Below are positions 9,533 through 18,383 of a stretch of DNA of 64,000 nt, piece after piece; positions within the stretch are counted from its first letter, which is position 1, and every line of letters begins with the position of its first letter. A model generated the notes under the pieces. The model was not told the DNA's origin. It saw nothing but the letters and a program-made list of their open reading frames with translations, and did not search any database. A program made the translations under genes and the position numbers. Source of the DNA: Marinimicrobium agarilyticum DSM 16975 (GTDB lineage: Bacteria > Pseudomonadota > Gammaproteobacteria > Pseudomonadales > Cellvibrionaceae); assembly GCF_000423345.1 (NCBI RefSeq), contig NZ_AUHU01000009.1, forward strand, positions 1 through 64,000, written 5' to 3'.

Positions 9533-10591
9533 TTACAGCTCTTTTATGTCGTGTTTCCCTAACAAACTAACCGATCCGCCGATATCCAGGCCGCTGGCCA
9601 ACATACCGCCCACGTTCACCTGGGCGCTCTCGCCAAAAACGATCCCTCTGGGGTTCACCAGCACCACATGGCCATTGGCATTGATTTGCCCCCGAATATC
9701 CGACGCGGAGTTACCCAGTATGCGATTGAGCGCCACTGAATCCCGCCCCGGCTGCAGGAAGCTCACTACCTCATCCGCGTCCAGGTCAAAGCTTTCCCAA
9801 TCGATGGCAATACGGTCCGAGTACTGCTCGATCAGCGTTCGCTTCTGCTCGGCAGTAATCTGCCCCGAACCGCCAACAATGCTCCCATCTTCACTTTCCC
9901 CCTGAAGCTGGGAGCGAGTTACACGCACCCCAATAAGTCCGGCCTCATCAAAGGTAACCACGCTTTCGAGGCCACTGGCGAGATTCACCGAACCCAGGTG
10001 CGCGGTGATCAAACCCTCGTTTTTGACACTTTTACCCTGCAGCACAACATTGCCACCGGTGGCCGCCGTGATCATTCCCTGGTTAATCACTTTCCCCTCT
10101 GTATTCGCCACCTCGGAGAATACAAAATCGCCATTCAAGAAGTCTTCATCGTTGATATCCAAACCACTCGCAATGATGCCACCCACATTCACTTGCGCGC
10201 TCTCGCCGAACACAATGCCACGCGGGTTGATCAACACCACATGACCATTCGCGTTGATGCGGCCCCGAATATTGGAGGCCGAATTCGACAGTATTCGGTT
10301 CAACGCCACCGCATCGCGCCCTGGCTGCAAGTAGGTAACCACCTCATCAACTGCCAGATCGAAACTGTCCCATTCCGCGATCAGGCGGTCCGAGCGTTGA
10401 GTAATCGTAGTCTGCTTTTCGCTCTTGGTGATCGAACCAGAACCAGCCACGACATTACCGCCTTCCGGACCAGCCAATGCAATGGGGGGAGCTATCAGCT
10501 GTCCGGCCGCCACAATAGCAGCGGGCAACAGGCGCTTGCGAAAAGCAGCCGATGGGAAGACGTTACGAGGGGAATAGGTGCGGCGGGTCAT
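9533..10591 (-). CDS. Short TPS-domain protein with two tandem haemagglutination-activity domains, truncated
   Basis: The start at 10591 (MTRRTYSPRN) is set by a strong AAGGAGG 5 nt upstream, giving 352 residues. A signal peptide ending near ALA is followed by GPEGGNVVAGSGSI, the start of a TPS domain containing NPRGIVFGESAQVNVGG. At about residue 240 a second copy begins (GGSGQITAEQKRTLIEQYSD) and repeats the same landmarks. It breaks off just after ASGLDIGG, where it appears to jump to a segment (SVSLLGK) found about 40 residues further on in the giant paralogue, then ends in an unrelated HDIKEL tail and a stop. Normal TPS exoproteins are 1000 residues or more, so the stalk is missing. It lies 73 bp after lipoprotein B, probably in one operon. 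It is either a recombination remnant or a real short secreted product. Confidence 0.75.
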   Translation of the reverse strand: MTRRTYSPRNVFPSAAFRKRLLPAAIVAAGQLIAPPIALAGPEGGNVVAGSGSITKSEKQTTITQRSDRLIAEWDSFDLAVDEVVTYLQPGRDAVALNRILSNSASNIRGRINANGHVVLINPRGIVFGESAQVNVGGIIASGLDINDEDFLNGDFVFSEVANTEGKVINQGMITAATGGNVVLQGKSVKNEGLITAHLGSVNLASGLESVVTFDEAGLIGVRVTRSQLQGESEDGSIVGGSGQITAEQKRTLIEQYSDRIAIDWESFDLDADEVVSFLQPGRDSVALNRILGNSASDIRGQINANGHVVLVNPRGIVFGESAQVNVGGMLASGLDIGGSVSLLGKHDIKEL

Positions 10592-10664
10592 GCTACCTCC
10601 TTGCATGGCCCGCCGTGTAGGCGGTGGGCCATTAGCAGTGTATTATTTGCTGAGCTGGAATAAC

Positions 10665-12695
10665 CTAGTTGGGCAGATCGCCCTCTGGCTTGGCGAGTAT
10701 TACACGCTCGCCTGTTTGGGAGTCTACCACCCATACTGCCGTCGATTCGCTGTCGAGTCCAAACAACAATTGGCCATTTTTGGCTACTGCCATCCCTCTC
10801 ATCACGCCAAGGGGATTGGTATTTTCGCGAATTTCACTACCGGATACTACGCTGTAGGTCTTAGTTCTAACGTCTATATCCCAAATTTCTTTTGAGTAGA
10901 AATTGCTTATGAAGATACGTTCTTTTATGTCGTCGGTCGCCATTGCAAATATCCACAATTGGGGCGTCCCTTCTGGAGAGTTTTCCACCATAAACGGGGT
11001 ACGCTCGCCTGTTTCAAGGCTAACACTGTATATTCCAGCAGGTCGCGGAACCAAGAGAGCATTATTCGGCCCATCAACCAACATAGACATAACCGTACCC
11101 AAGCTATCTCCTGGCTCTTCATCGCTTGACACATATGCTCTATGGCCAGCCTCTAAATCGACTCTGCTTATGATAGTGCGACTTGACCCATCTACGATAA
11201 ACGCTTCATTGGGGTTTTTTGGATTAAACACGGTTGCAGAGATGACATACAAGCTTGGCTCTTCTTCACTTGGAAAAATATTGCTGCTAATCACTTCTGC
11301 AACGTCATTTTCCAAGTCATAGCCGACTAGGCTGTCGCGATGCTCGGTGTTTCCTAGCAGCTCGGTTCCCACGAGCAGTCGATCATTTGTCTCACTCAAA
11401 GCCAGTGCTCTAGGTATTCCTAGCAACGCTTCCCCAACCGTATCGAGCAGTACAGAAGGGGTGGCAGTTTTCAGGTCAATGCTTACGATGTTTCTCCCCG
11501 AGCCGTTCGCCACGTAGACTGCGGCCCGTTTTTCGTCAACAACCACATCAAATGAGCCATCAAGGACGTCGAATTCCTGATCCGCAGGGAACGCCTCGAC
11601 AAACGGCTGGCGTGTTACCGACAGCCTGACCGCCTCTTCGGTCACATTGCCATGCTCATCTTCGGCGGTGATGGAAATTATGTTCTCACCAGAGGAAAGG
11701 CTTACTTCGGCCGTCCATTGCTCAAAGCCATTGTCAGTGTTCGCGACCGACTCAGTGGCACTGGCACCATCACCCTGGCTCACGCTCAAGGTGACCGAGC
11801 GAACTGAGCTGATCTCATCATTCGCCACACCGCGGATCGCAATCGCATCGCCTTCAGTGGCCGTCGTCGGGGTGGGAAATATCACTTCAACCGTTGGCGG
11901 CTCCACATCCGCCACCGTCGTAATGGCAAAGGTCCCGGCTGTTTCACCGACATAAACCACCACCTCATGGGTACTCTCGGGCGCTTCCGGTGCATTGCCC
12001 CTCAAGGTCAATTGGTCACCGCCGACCAGCTGCCCTTCGGCCGAGGTGAAGGCTTGATCGTTGATTTGATACTCACCACCGGTTACGCGTACCGGCAGCG
12101 AAGAGTTGATACCGGTAATGGTTACGCTGTTACTGACAACCTTTTTAGCGCCCACTTCGATGTCAGTCTGGGGCGCAAAGCTGAAGGTATCCGGGGTGGT
12201 GTCGCGCTCTTCCGTGGTCACGGTAAAGGTACCACTTACACCCCCGATGGTCAGAGTGGCGGAGGCTTCAGTGGCGAAGCCCTCTGGGGCGGTCAGCTGG
12301 ACGGTGACGCTGTCGCCGCTCTCCACCGTTCCTTCGCCCTGTGTGTAGTCCCCGCCATTGACGGCATAAGCGCCACCGGCGATACCGATGGTTGTGGCCG
12401 CATCGATTTCGCTGACCGTGATGGCGTTGCTGGTAACGGTGGCACCACGTTCAACGTCGGTCTGCGGCTCAAAGGAGAACTCGGCGGGCTCCACATCCGC
12501 CGGGGCGCTTGAGCTGGACACGGCGGCGCTGGAGGACTGTCCAACACTGGAGCTTGAAGCCACGCTGCTGGAGGGCTGCCCGGCACTGGAGCTGGCGGCA
12601 GGTGGATTGGGACCGCTATCACTCCCGCCACAGGCGGTCAGTCCGAGGGTAATCAATGAGGCCAGGGTAAGTTGGCGCAACATAGGCAGGGGCAT
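10665..12695 (-). CDS. Lipoprotein B, paralogue of lipoprotein A
   Basis: A 676-residue protein starting at the ATG at 12695 (AAGGAG 8 nt upstream; the GTG at 12704 overlaps the box). The signal peptide, lipobox LTAC, Ser-rich linker and first Ig-like module are almost identical to lipoprotein A. From about residue 170 the sequences diverge: the second Ig-like module reads FSFAPQTDIEVGAKK, the third PPTVEVIFPTPTTATEG, and the C-terminal propeller-like half (from about residue 370) carries repeats such as VDEKRAAVYVAN and VSLETGERTPF. The sharp step from near-identity to divergence suggests duplication followed by gene conversion or domain replacement. It is followed by the short TPS gene, mirroring the lipoprotein A / giant TPS arrangement. 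Confidence 0.85.
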   Translation of the reverse strand: MPLPMLRQLTLASLITLGLTACGGSDSGPNPPAASSSAGQPSSSVASSSSVGQSSSAAVSSSSAPADVEPAEFSFEPQTDVERGATVTSNAITVSEIDAATTIGIAGGAYAVNGGDYTQGEGTVESGDSVTVQLTAPEGFATEASATLTIGGVSGTFTVTTEERDTTPDTFSFAPQTDIEVGAKKVVSNSVTITGINSSLPVRVTGGEYQINDQAFTSAEGQLVGGDQLTLRGNAPEAPESTHEVVVYVGETAGTFAITTVADVEPPTVEVIFPTPTTATEGDAIAIRGVANDEISSVRSVTLSVSQGDGASATESVANTDNGFEQWTAEVSLSSGENIISITAEDEHGNVTEEAVRLSVTRQPFVEAFPADQEFDVLDGSFDVVVDEKRAAVYVANGSGRNIVSIDLKTATPSVLLDTVGEALLGIPRALALSETNDRLLVGTELLGNTEHRDSLVGYDLENDVAEVISSNIFPSEEEPSLYVISATVFNPKNPNEAFIVDGSSRTIISRVDLEAGHRAYVSSDEEPGDSLGTVMSMLVDGPNNALLVPRPAGIYSVSLETGERTPFMVENSPEGTPQLWIFAMATDDIKERIFISNFYSKEIWDIDVRTKTYSVVSGSEIRENTNPLGVMRGMAVAKNGQLLFGLDSESTAVWVVDSQTGERVILAKPEGDLPN

Positions 12696-12808
12696 GACGT
12701 GCACTCCTTGTGTTCCATGTCAGTGGTAAATTCGGTTAGCGCCGAATTGTGCCACACTCTCGCTCCAGAAAGTGTGATCTGTTTATTAATTGGCGCATTA
12801 TCCTTCGA
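12696..12808 (-). promoter_or_regulatory. Conserved leader of lipoprotein B (duplicate of 9402-9514)
   Basis: Same leader as in front of lipoprotein A with only a few substitutions. It has the same ribosome-binding site and the same ATTCGG/CCGAAT and CACACT/AGTGTG inverted repeats. Homology ends near 12808, upstream of which the two loci are unrelated. Confidence 0.5.
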
Positions 12809-12876
12809 AACTTAGATCAAACGGACTTAGTGAGGCTACCTATTGTCGCCAGCTTCCTCCACTTCCCAAGGGAGCG

Positions 12877-13209
12877 CTACACCATTTGCCATCCCTTTGC
12901 TTGCAAATATTTATCTGGAATTCTCAGCCTAATTTCTCTATCCAGCTCAACAGGAGAGGTCTCTAATTCGTTCTCGGATAAAGGAGCCTTGAATAAAGGC
13001 AGCTGAAACCCGGACTGGACAATGGAGAAGAAAATCGTATTTTTTTCGACCGCAACCCTAACCACGTAGTAGTTGTAGAGGGTCATTTCAATAACCAACT
13101 GTAAAAATGGAGTGTCTGTTGACTCTTTAATGACATAGTCTTTCACAGCTCCATTAAAATAGTTATCCAATTTATCAATTATAAGATCTTCCAAGTCATT
13201 ACTTCGCAT
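12877..13209 (-). CDS. Small hypothetical protein, probable immunity protein of the upstream toxin
   Basis: 110 residues from the ATG at 13209, which has GGAG 6 nt upstream and overlaps the stop of the upstream toxin-like gene by 11 bp; TTG 13224 and ATG 13221 are weaker alternatives. The protein is acidic and soluble-looking, without signal peptide or membrane segment (MRSNDLEDLIIDKLDNYF...). I do not recognise its family. The tight overlap immediately downstream of a polymorphic-toxin-like gene, its small size and the lower GC content of the gene fit an immunity protein; that role is inferred from context only. Confidence 0.65.
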   Translation of the reverse strand: MRSNDLEDLIIDKLDNYFNGAVKDYVIKESTDTPFLQLVIEMTLYNYYVVRVAVEKNTIFFSIVQSGFQLPLFKAPLSENELETSPVELDREIRLRIPDKYLQAKGWQMV

Positions 13210-14725
13210 ACCAGACTCCATCAATTTCTTTCAGTCTCTTGTACCCATAGGTACTTTGAAGGTACTCCCACTCTTGCTGAAGGAACCCACCATTCATTCT
13301 AGGATCGTGTGTAAACTTTATCTGCTTTCCAGAACGTACTGTGTCATCCAGCACTGGGATATTGAATGCCCTAAACATCTCATCATCAGATAAACCATAT
13401 TCAGACGTTACAGATTCCCATTCACCACCGAGATCAAAATATGTAGCGGCATCTCTTTTCGCTATCGCGACGTAAGAATCAGGGCCAGGAATGCTCCAAT
13501 CTTCTACACCGTTCTCTACCGTAGGCCGGTATTTCCCCAGAACCAGCGTCTCGGATTCAACGTTGTGGACCGATCGGCCTTTAATTGCCAGGTAATCTGA
13601 CTCCGGTATCTTTTGGAAAATATCATCAAGGCCGCTCGCAGCTTCCGCCTTCCGGCTTCTGTTTGACTCATTGGGGACCTTCGATTTTAGCTCAATAATA
13701 TCAGGCTGATCCGTCTTTGTGGTGGTCGGGGTATCCACCGGTACTTCCAGTTGCTTGTTGAGCTTCTTGTTTTTTAGCTGCTCGGACAGCTTACGGAACA
13801 GCGGCGCCAGTTTGCGCATTTCGGCGGTGTGGTGCAACTTGGTGCTGGCCTGAGCAGCGGTGCCGATGCCGCCGGTGAACACGGCCAGCAGTGCCGCCAG
13901 CACCAGCTCGAACACAACGGCGCCGGCGAACCCGGCCCACTCCATGCTGTGCTGGGTGGCGGCCATCTCTTTGACAAACTGCTTGAGCATTGCCTGGGTT
14001 TTATCGTCATCGACAATGAAAGCGGCAATGTCGTAGGCTTCCGCGATGAGCGCCATCAGTTCCTTGAGCCGTTCCTTGCTCAGATCATCGGGCTCGATGC
14101 CGAAAATGCGGGCGAGGTCTTTCTGGTGTTCTTCCTTGAGGTTCTGGTTGATGCTGTCGTACCACTGCTCCCGTGTGAGCTCTCCGTCCTGATAGCTTTT
14201 ATAGGCGGCTTTGAATTGGTCACCGAGTAAGTTGACCGGGTGTAGAAAATTGGAGATTTCGATGAGCTTGTGGGTGGCGGTTTCGGCCAGTTCGACCACC
14301 CCTAGCGCGGCGTTCCAGACGGAGTCGCCGACTTTATGGATATGTTGGTAGACCCGACGGGGGCCACCGAGGTTTTCCAGGTCCCGCTCGTATTCCTCAG
14401 CCTCCGCTTTTTGGTCCGCGATGATCTGGTCCAGCACCTCCTGGATGGCTTGGCGAGTGGCTTCAAGAGCCTTTTCATTACTGGTTTCGGGCAGCAAGTC
14501 CACCTGAACCTTGCCGTCAGGTAAGCCGGCCAGGCAGACCTGGCCCTGATCGTTCAGGCGGCCATTCCACTCCATGCCCTCGCTGTCGGTGGCCCGATAG
14601 GTGCCATAGAGCGGAGTACCGTTTTGGTAGAGGTAGTCGAGTTCGAGCCAGTGGTTGTCGTCGAGTTCGAAGCCTTTTGGGTCCTTGCCGGCGCCGGCGG
14701 CGACGCCTTCCCCTACTTGGGTCAT
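13199..14725 (-). CDS. Polymorphic-toxin-like effector with unrecognised C-terminal toxin domain
   Basis: 508 residues, ATG at 14725 preceded by AGGGGTG. Residues about 25-80 (LELDYLYQNGTPLYGTYRATD ... LAGLPDGKVQVDLLPE) resemble the small beta domain seen near the start of T6SS-linked Rhs/PAAR effectors. Residues 80-260 are acidic and helical. A hydrophobic segment (MEWAGFAGAVVFELVLAALL) lies near residues 266-295. After a polar linker, the last 130 residues form a separate domain with the pattern SYVAIAKRDAATYFDL, W, FNIPVLDDTVRSGKQIKFTHDP, LQQEWEYL, GVWYAK. This layout (delivery part, hydrophobic region, variable C-terminal domain, overlapping small partner gene) is typical of polymorphic toxins. 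The activity is not identified. No PAAR motif, VgrG, Hcp or other secretion gene is present in the window. Codons of the toxin domain and of the partner gene are more AT-rich than those of the N-terminal half, as expected for exchangeable toxin cassettes. Confidence 0.7.
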   Translation of the reverse strand: MTQVGEGVAAGAGKDPKGFELDDNHWLELDYLYQNGTPLYGTYRATDSEGMEWNGRLNDQGQVCLAGLPDGKVQVDLLPETSNEKALEATRQAIQEVLDQIIADQKAEAEEYERDLENLGGPRRVYQHIHKVGDSVWNAALGVVELAETATHKLIEISNFLHPVNLLGDQFKAAYKSYQDGELTREQWYDSINQNLKEEHQKDLARIFGIEPDDLSKERLKELMALIAEAYDIAAFIVDDDKTQAMLKQFVKEMAATQHSMEWAGFAGAVVFELVLAALLAVFTGGIGTAAQASTKLHHTAEMRKLAPLFRKLSEQLKNKKLNKQLEVPVDTPTTTKTDQPDIIELKSKVPNESNRSRKAEAASGLDDIFQKIPESDYLAIKGRSVHNVESETLVLGKYRPTVENGVEDWSIPGPDSYVAIAKRDAATYFDLGGEWESVTSEYGLSDDEMFRAFNIPVLDDTVRSGKQIKFTHDPRMNGGFLQQEWEYLQSTYGYKRLKEIDGVWYAK

Positions 14726-14729
14726 GCGG

Positions 14730-14831
14730 TCACCCCTGAATTGGAAAACCGCACTGAGCCTGAAGCCCGGAAGGGGAAAGCGCTATATAGAGGTAAGAAA
14801 GCTTTGAAATAAGATGTCTAAATAGGCCCAT
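14730..14831 (-). CDS. Possible 33-residue leader ORF before the toxin gene
   Basis: An ATG at 14831 has CAAGGAG 8 nt upstream, in the same arrangement as the lipoprotein genes at 9401 and 12695, and encodes MGLFRHLISKLSYLYIALSP... up to a TGA at 14730, 4 bp before the toxin ATG. It could be a translated leader or the decayed start of a lost gene. Only context and the good ribosome-binding site support it. Confidence 0.3.
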   Translation of the reverse strand: MGLFRHLISKLSYLYIALSPSGLQAQCGFPIQG

Positions 14832-14880
14832 GACTATCACTCCTTGTGGTTCCATGTCACTCGCGTTGAATTAGCGCAAT
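14832..14880 (-). promoter_or_regulatory. Third partial copy of the lipoprotein leader, upstream of the toxin
   Basis: On the minus strand the sequence TGACATGGAACCACAAGGAG matches the lipoprotein A and B leaders (one extra C) and is followed by GTxxxAGTCATG at the same spacing. Further upstream only scattered matches remain (GCGCTAA). This suggests a shared 5' control or recombination segment. Confidence 0.4.
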
Positions 14881-14951
14881 ATTATGTCGTCCCGTCGCCG
14901 AGGGCAATGTGACCCACCTTCCAATTGGGAAAACTCAATGTGCGCCTCCAT

Positions 14952-17087
14952 TCAAACACTGGCCTGAATGGCGGTCAGTGCAATGGTGTACAGAATATCA
15001 TCCACAGACGCACCCCGAGACAGATCGTTCACCGGCTTGCGCAAGCCCTGCAGCATGGGGCCGATGCTGACGAGGTTGGCGCTACGCTGTACGGCCTTGT
15101 AGGTGGTGTTGCCGGTGTTCAGGTCCGGGAAAATAAACACGTTGGCCTTGCCCGCCACCGGGCTGTCCGGGGCCTTGCTTTTGGCGACGGACGGGACGCT
15201 CGCCGCGTCGTATTGCAGAGGGCCGTCGATGACCAGGTCCGGGCGTTTTTCCTGGGCCAGGCGGGTGGCTTCGCGGACTTTTTCCACGTCGCTGCCGGAG
15301 CCGGACTTGCCGGTGGAGTAGCTGATCATGGCGATGCGCGGGTCGATGCCGAAGGCGATGGCGGAGTCGCCGGACTGGATGGCAATGTCGGCCAGCTCTT
15401 CGGCGTTGGGGTCCGGGTTGACGGCGCAGTCGCCATAAATGACCGGCTGTTCCGGCAGTAGCATAAAAAAAATGGAGGAGACCAGTGCGGCGTCCGGTTT
15501 GGTTTTGATCAGCTGCAGTGCGGGGCGAATGGTGTTGGCGGTGGTGTGAACGGCGCCGGAGACGAGGCCATCCACATCGCCCTGGGCGAGCATCATGGTG
15601 GCGAGCACAACGGTGTCTTCGAGCATGGCCTCGGCCATGGGTTCGGTCAGGCCTTTGTGTTTGCGCAGCGCGACCATGGGGGCCACGTAGCGGGCGCGGA
15701 CGGTTTCCGGGTCAATGATTTCCACATCGTCCGGCAGGGTGACGTTGTGGCTGGCGGCCACGCTGTGGATGTCATCGGGTTTGCCGATGAGCACGCAATG
15801 GGCAATTTTTTTCTGGTGACACAGGGCGGCGGCCTGAACCGTGCGCGGTTCATCCCCTTCCGGCAAGACAATGCGCTTTCCGCCAGCCCGGGCGCGCTGC
15901 ACCAACTGATAACGAAACGCCGGGGGCGAGAGCCGTTTCTCCAACTTCACTTGGGTGCGTTCAATCAGCCAGCGGGCATCCAGGTCCGCGGCGGCGGCAT
16001 CCATGACGTTGTTGATCCGCTCGACGTCGTCGGGCGGCACTTCGGTGTTCATGTTGTTGAGCTGCTGTGCCACCTTGAAGGTGTTGCCGCCGACGAGCAT
16101 GACGGGCAGGCCGGTTTTGAGCGCTGCCTGGCACAAGGTCATGACTTGGGGGTCGGGCAGGATGCTGCCGGTGAGCAGAACGCCCGCCAGCGGCACGCCG
16201 TTGAGTGCCGCCATGCAGCTGGCGACCAGGATGTCTTCCCGGTCGCCGGGAATCACGACCAGGGTGCCGGCTTTCAGGGTCTGCAGCATGTTTTTCATGG
16301 TGCGGGCGCAGACGGTAATGTTCTGGACGCGGCGCTCCAGCAGTTGCCCTTCGTTCAACACCTCCGCGTTCAGGTAATCGCACACGTCCCGCGTGCGCGG
16401 GGCGACCAGGTGTGGGTGCCAGCGAACCGCACCCAGGCAACGAAACCGGTCTTGAGAGAAAACCGGCAAGGAGGCGATGACCCGCTCAAGGCCAATGTCG
16501 ACCGGCGCATCGTCGTTGGGCTCTTCGTCCGCGAGAACCTGTTGGTTTTCCAGGTCCGGCGCGCCCACTTTGTTGAGCACACAGCCGAGCAACCGGGGGT
16601 TGCCGAAGCCGCCAAACAGGCTGGCCGACATCTTGATGCGCTCGTTAAGTTGCGCGGTGCTGTCGGCGTTTTTCGCGGCCACAAGAATGATGTCCGCGTC
16701 CAGCGCTTTGGCCATTTCCTGGTTGAGGCGGTCGATGTAGTTGTTGTCCGCGAGCGGCACCAGCCCCTCGACAATCACCACTTCCGCCTCACCGGCGGAT
16801 TGCTGGTAGACCTGAATCACATCCTCCATGAAGGCGTCGGCCTTGCCCTGGGCGAGTTTCTGCTGGGCATCGACCAGCCGCAAGGGTTCGGCCGGCCTTA
16901 AACCCAGTGTGGACTGGGCCATATGGGTGGAGCGTTCCGGGCCACGATCGTTGCCCGAACGCTGGGCAATGGGTTTGCAGAAGGCGACCTTCACCCCCAG
17001 TTGGTCCAGGGCCCGAACCAGCCCGAGGGACACAGACGTCAGGCCGGTGCCGGCGCTGGTGGCGGTGATGAAAAAGGTGTGTTGCAC
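14952..17087 (-). CDS. pta: Phosphate acetyltransferase, long form
   Basis: 711 residues, close to the 714 of E. coli Pta. It starts at a GTG (17087) with GGAG 9 nt upstream. The N-terminal part is the P-loop/dethiobiotin-synthetase-like domain (TATSAGTGLTSVSLG), followed by a DRTGG-type middle domain and, from about residue 385, the catalytic PTA domain (FRYQLVQRARAGGKRIVLPE ... YSTGKSGSG ... DGPLQYDAA). It converts acetyl-CoA and phosphate to acetyl phosphate in the cytoplasm. It lies 21 bp behind ackA on the same strand, forming the usual overflow/acetate operon. Assignment is secure. Confidence 0.97.
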   Translation of the reverse strand: MQHTFFITATSAGTGLTSVSLGLVRALDQLGVKVAFCKPIAQRSGNDRGPERSTHMAQSTLGLRPAEPLRLVDAQQKLAQGKADAFMEDVIQVYQQSAGEAEVVIVEGLVPLADNNYIDRLNQEMAKALDADIILVAAKNADSTAQLNERIKMSASLFGGFGNPRLLGCVLNKVGAPDLENQQVLADEEPNDDAPVDIGLERVIASLPVFSQDRFRCLGAVRWHPHLVAPRTRDVCDYLNAEVLNEGQLLERRVQNITVCARTMKNMLQTLKAGTLVVIPGDREDILVASCMAALNGVPLAGVLLTGSILPDPQVMTLCQAALKTGLPVMLVGGNTFKVAQQLNNMNTEVPPDDVERINNVMDAAAADLDARWLIERTQVKLEKRLSPPAFRYQLVQRARAGGKRIVLPEGDEPRTVQAAALCHQKKIAHCVLIGKPDDIHSVAASHNVTLPDDVEIIDPETVRARYVAPMVALRKHKGLTEPMAEAMLEDTVVLATMMLAQGDVDGLVSGAVHTTANTIRPALQLIKTKPDAALVSSIFFMLLPEQPVIYGDCAVNPDPNAEELADIAIQSGDSAIAFGIDPRIAMISYSTGKSGSGSDVEKVREATRLAQEKRPDLVIDGPLQYDAASVPSVAKSKAPDSPVAGKANVFIFPDLNTGNTTYKAVQRSANLVSIGPMLQGLRKPVNDLSRGASVDDILYTIALTAIQASV

Positions 17088-17108
17088 AGCCGTTTACTCC
17101 GCTTGCGT

Positions 17109-18287
17109 TCAGTGGTGTGTCAGTCGATAGGCGTCGTTGGCGATGACCCATTCCTCGCGGGTGGGTATGACCAATGCCGCTGGCGAACCGGGGGTGGTAA
17201 TCCGGCCCAGGTCGTCACCGTGGTGGCGGTTCAGGTCGGCGTCGCACTCGAACCCGAACAATGGCAGATGCTTGAGTACCTGCTCGCGCACCGGCACGGC
17301 GTTTTCCCCGATGCCGCCGGTAAAGACCAGTGCATCGACACGCGTGAGGCTCGCGGCCAGAGCGCCAATATGACGGGCGAGCCGGAAGCAGAAGACATCA
17401 ATCGCCCGCTGGGCGTTGTCGTTGCCCGACGCCGCCGCGTCGGCGAGGGTGCGCATGTCGTTGGACAGCTCCGAGAGCCCCAACAGGCCACTCTCCCGGT
17501 TCAGCATAGCCGTAATTTCGCTCAGCGTCAGACCCAGCCGCTCGGCCAGAAACTCGTGCAGGCCCGGGTCGACATCCCCGCTGCGGGTGCCCATGACCAG
17601 CCCTTCCAGGGGCGTCATGCCCATGGTGGTGTCCACCGAGCAGCCGTTGCGAACCGCCGTGGCGCTGCAGCCATTGCCCAGGTGCGCGGTGATCAGGCCG
17701 TGATCGTCCGGGTCCAGCTCGAGGCGGCGCACGGCTTCCCCCGCCACATACTGATGGCTGGTGCCGTGAAACCCGTAGCGGCGCACACCCTGCTCCCGAT
17801 AGAGGCGAATGGGCACGGGGTACAGATAGGCTTCCGGCGCGAGCGTCTGGTGAAAGGCGGTATCGAACACCGCCACTTGAGGGGTACTCGGGTACAAGCG
17901 CTGCATGGCGCGAATGCCGAGCAGGTTCGCCGGGTTGTGCAGGGGCGCCAGGCTGGCGCAGCGGTCGATCCCCTCGATCACGCCCTCGTCAATGACCACC
18001 GACCCGGAAAACGCCTCGCCCCCGTGCACCACACGATGACCGATGGCGACCGGGGCTCCCATGCTATCGAGCAGGGCGTGCACTTCACGCAGCGCTCCTT
18101 CGTGCCCCTGGTCGGGGATCTTGCGGCGCTGCTTTTCCCCCTCGCCGCGCCAGCTCAGCAGGGCGTCGGGCGCCTCCAAACGCTCGGCCAGCCCGGAGAG
18201 GACCTCGCGGCCGGACTGCATATCGAATACCGAGAATTTGAGCGACGAACTGCCTGAGTTGATGACCAGGACAGGGGAATGAATCAT
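17109..18287 (-). CDS. ackA: Acetate kinase
   Basis: 392 residues from the ATG at 18287 (GGAG 6 nt upstream; an upstream in-frame start at 18308 lacks a site). ASKHA-family kinase motifs are visible: VINSGSSSLKF near the N-terminus, GHRVVHGGE, VFDTAFHQ, GFHGTSHQYV and FTGGIGENA. It interconverts acetyl phosphate plus ADP with acetate plus ATP. It is the first gene of the ackA-pta pair. Confidence 0.97.
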   Translation of the reverse strand: MIHSPVLVINSGSSSLKFSVFDMQSGREVLSGLAERLEAPDALLSWRGEGEKQRRKIPDQGHEGALREVHALLDSMGAPVAIGHRVVHGGEAFSGSVVIDEGVIEGIDRCASLAPLHNPANLLGIRAMQRLYPSTPQVAVFDTAFHQTLAPEAYLYPVPIRLYREQGVRRYGFHGTSHQYVAGEAVRRLELDPDDHGLITAHLGNGCSATAVRNGCSVDTTMGMTPLEGLVMGTRSGDVDPGLHEFLAERLGLTLSEITAMLNRESGLLGLSELSNDMRTLADAAASGNDNAQRAIDVFCFRLARHIGALAASLTRVDALVFTGGIGENAVPVREQVLKHLPLFGFECDADLNRHHGDDLGRITTPGSPAALVIPTREEWVIANDAYRLTHH

Positions 18288-18383
18288 GAACGACTCCGAT
18301 AAAACCACGTCAGCTCCCAGTGTAGCTTGTGGGGGCGGGGAAGGTGAATCAATACAAAAGGGGTACGCCGGGCTACCACCCGC

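Noticed and set aside
15546-18257. Two long plus-strand open frames (about 450 codons each) opposite pta and ackA
   Set aside because: Both mirror secure genes on the other strand and have no recognisable motifs or ribosome-binding sites.
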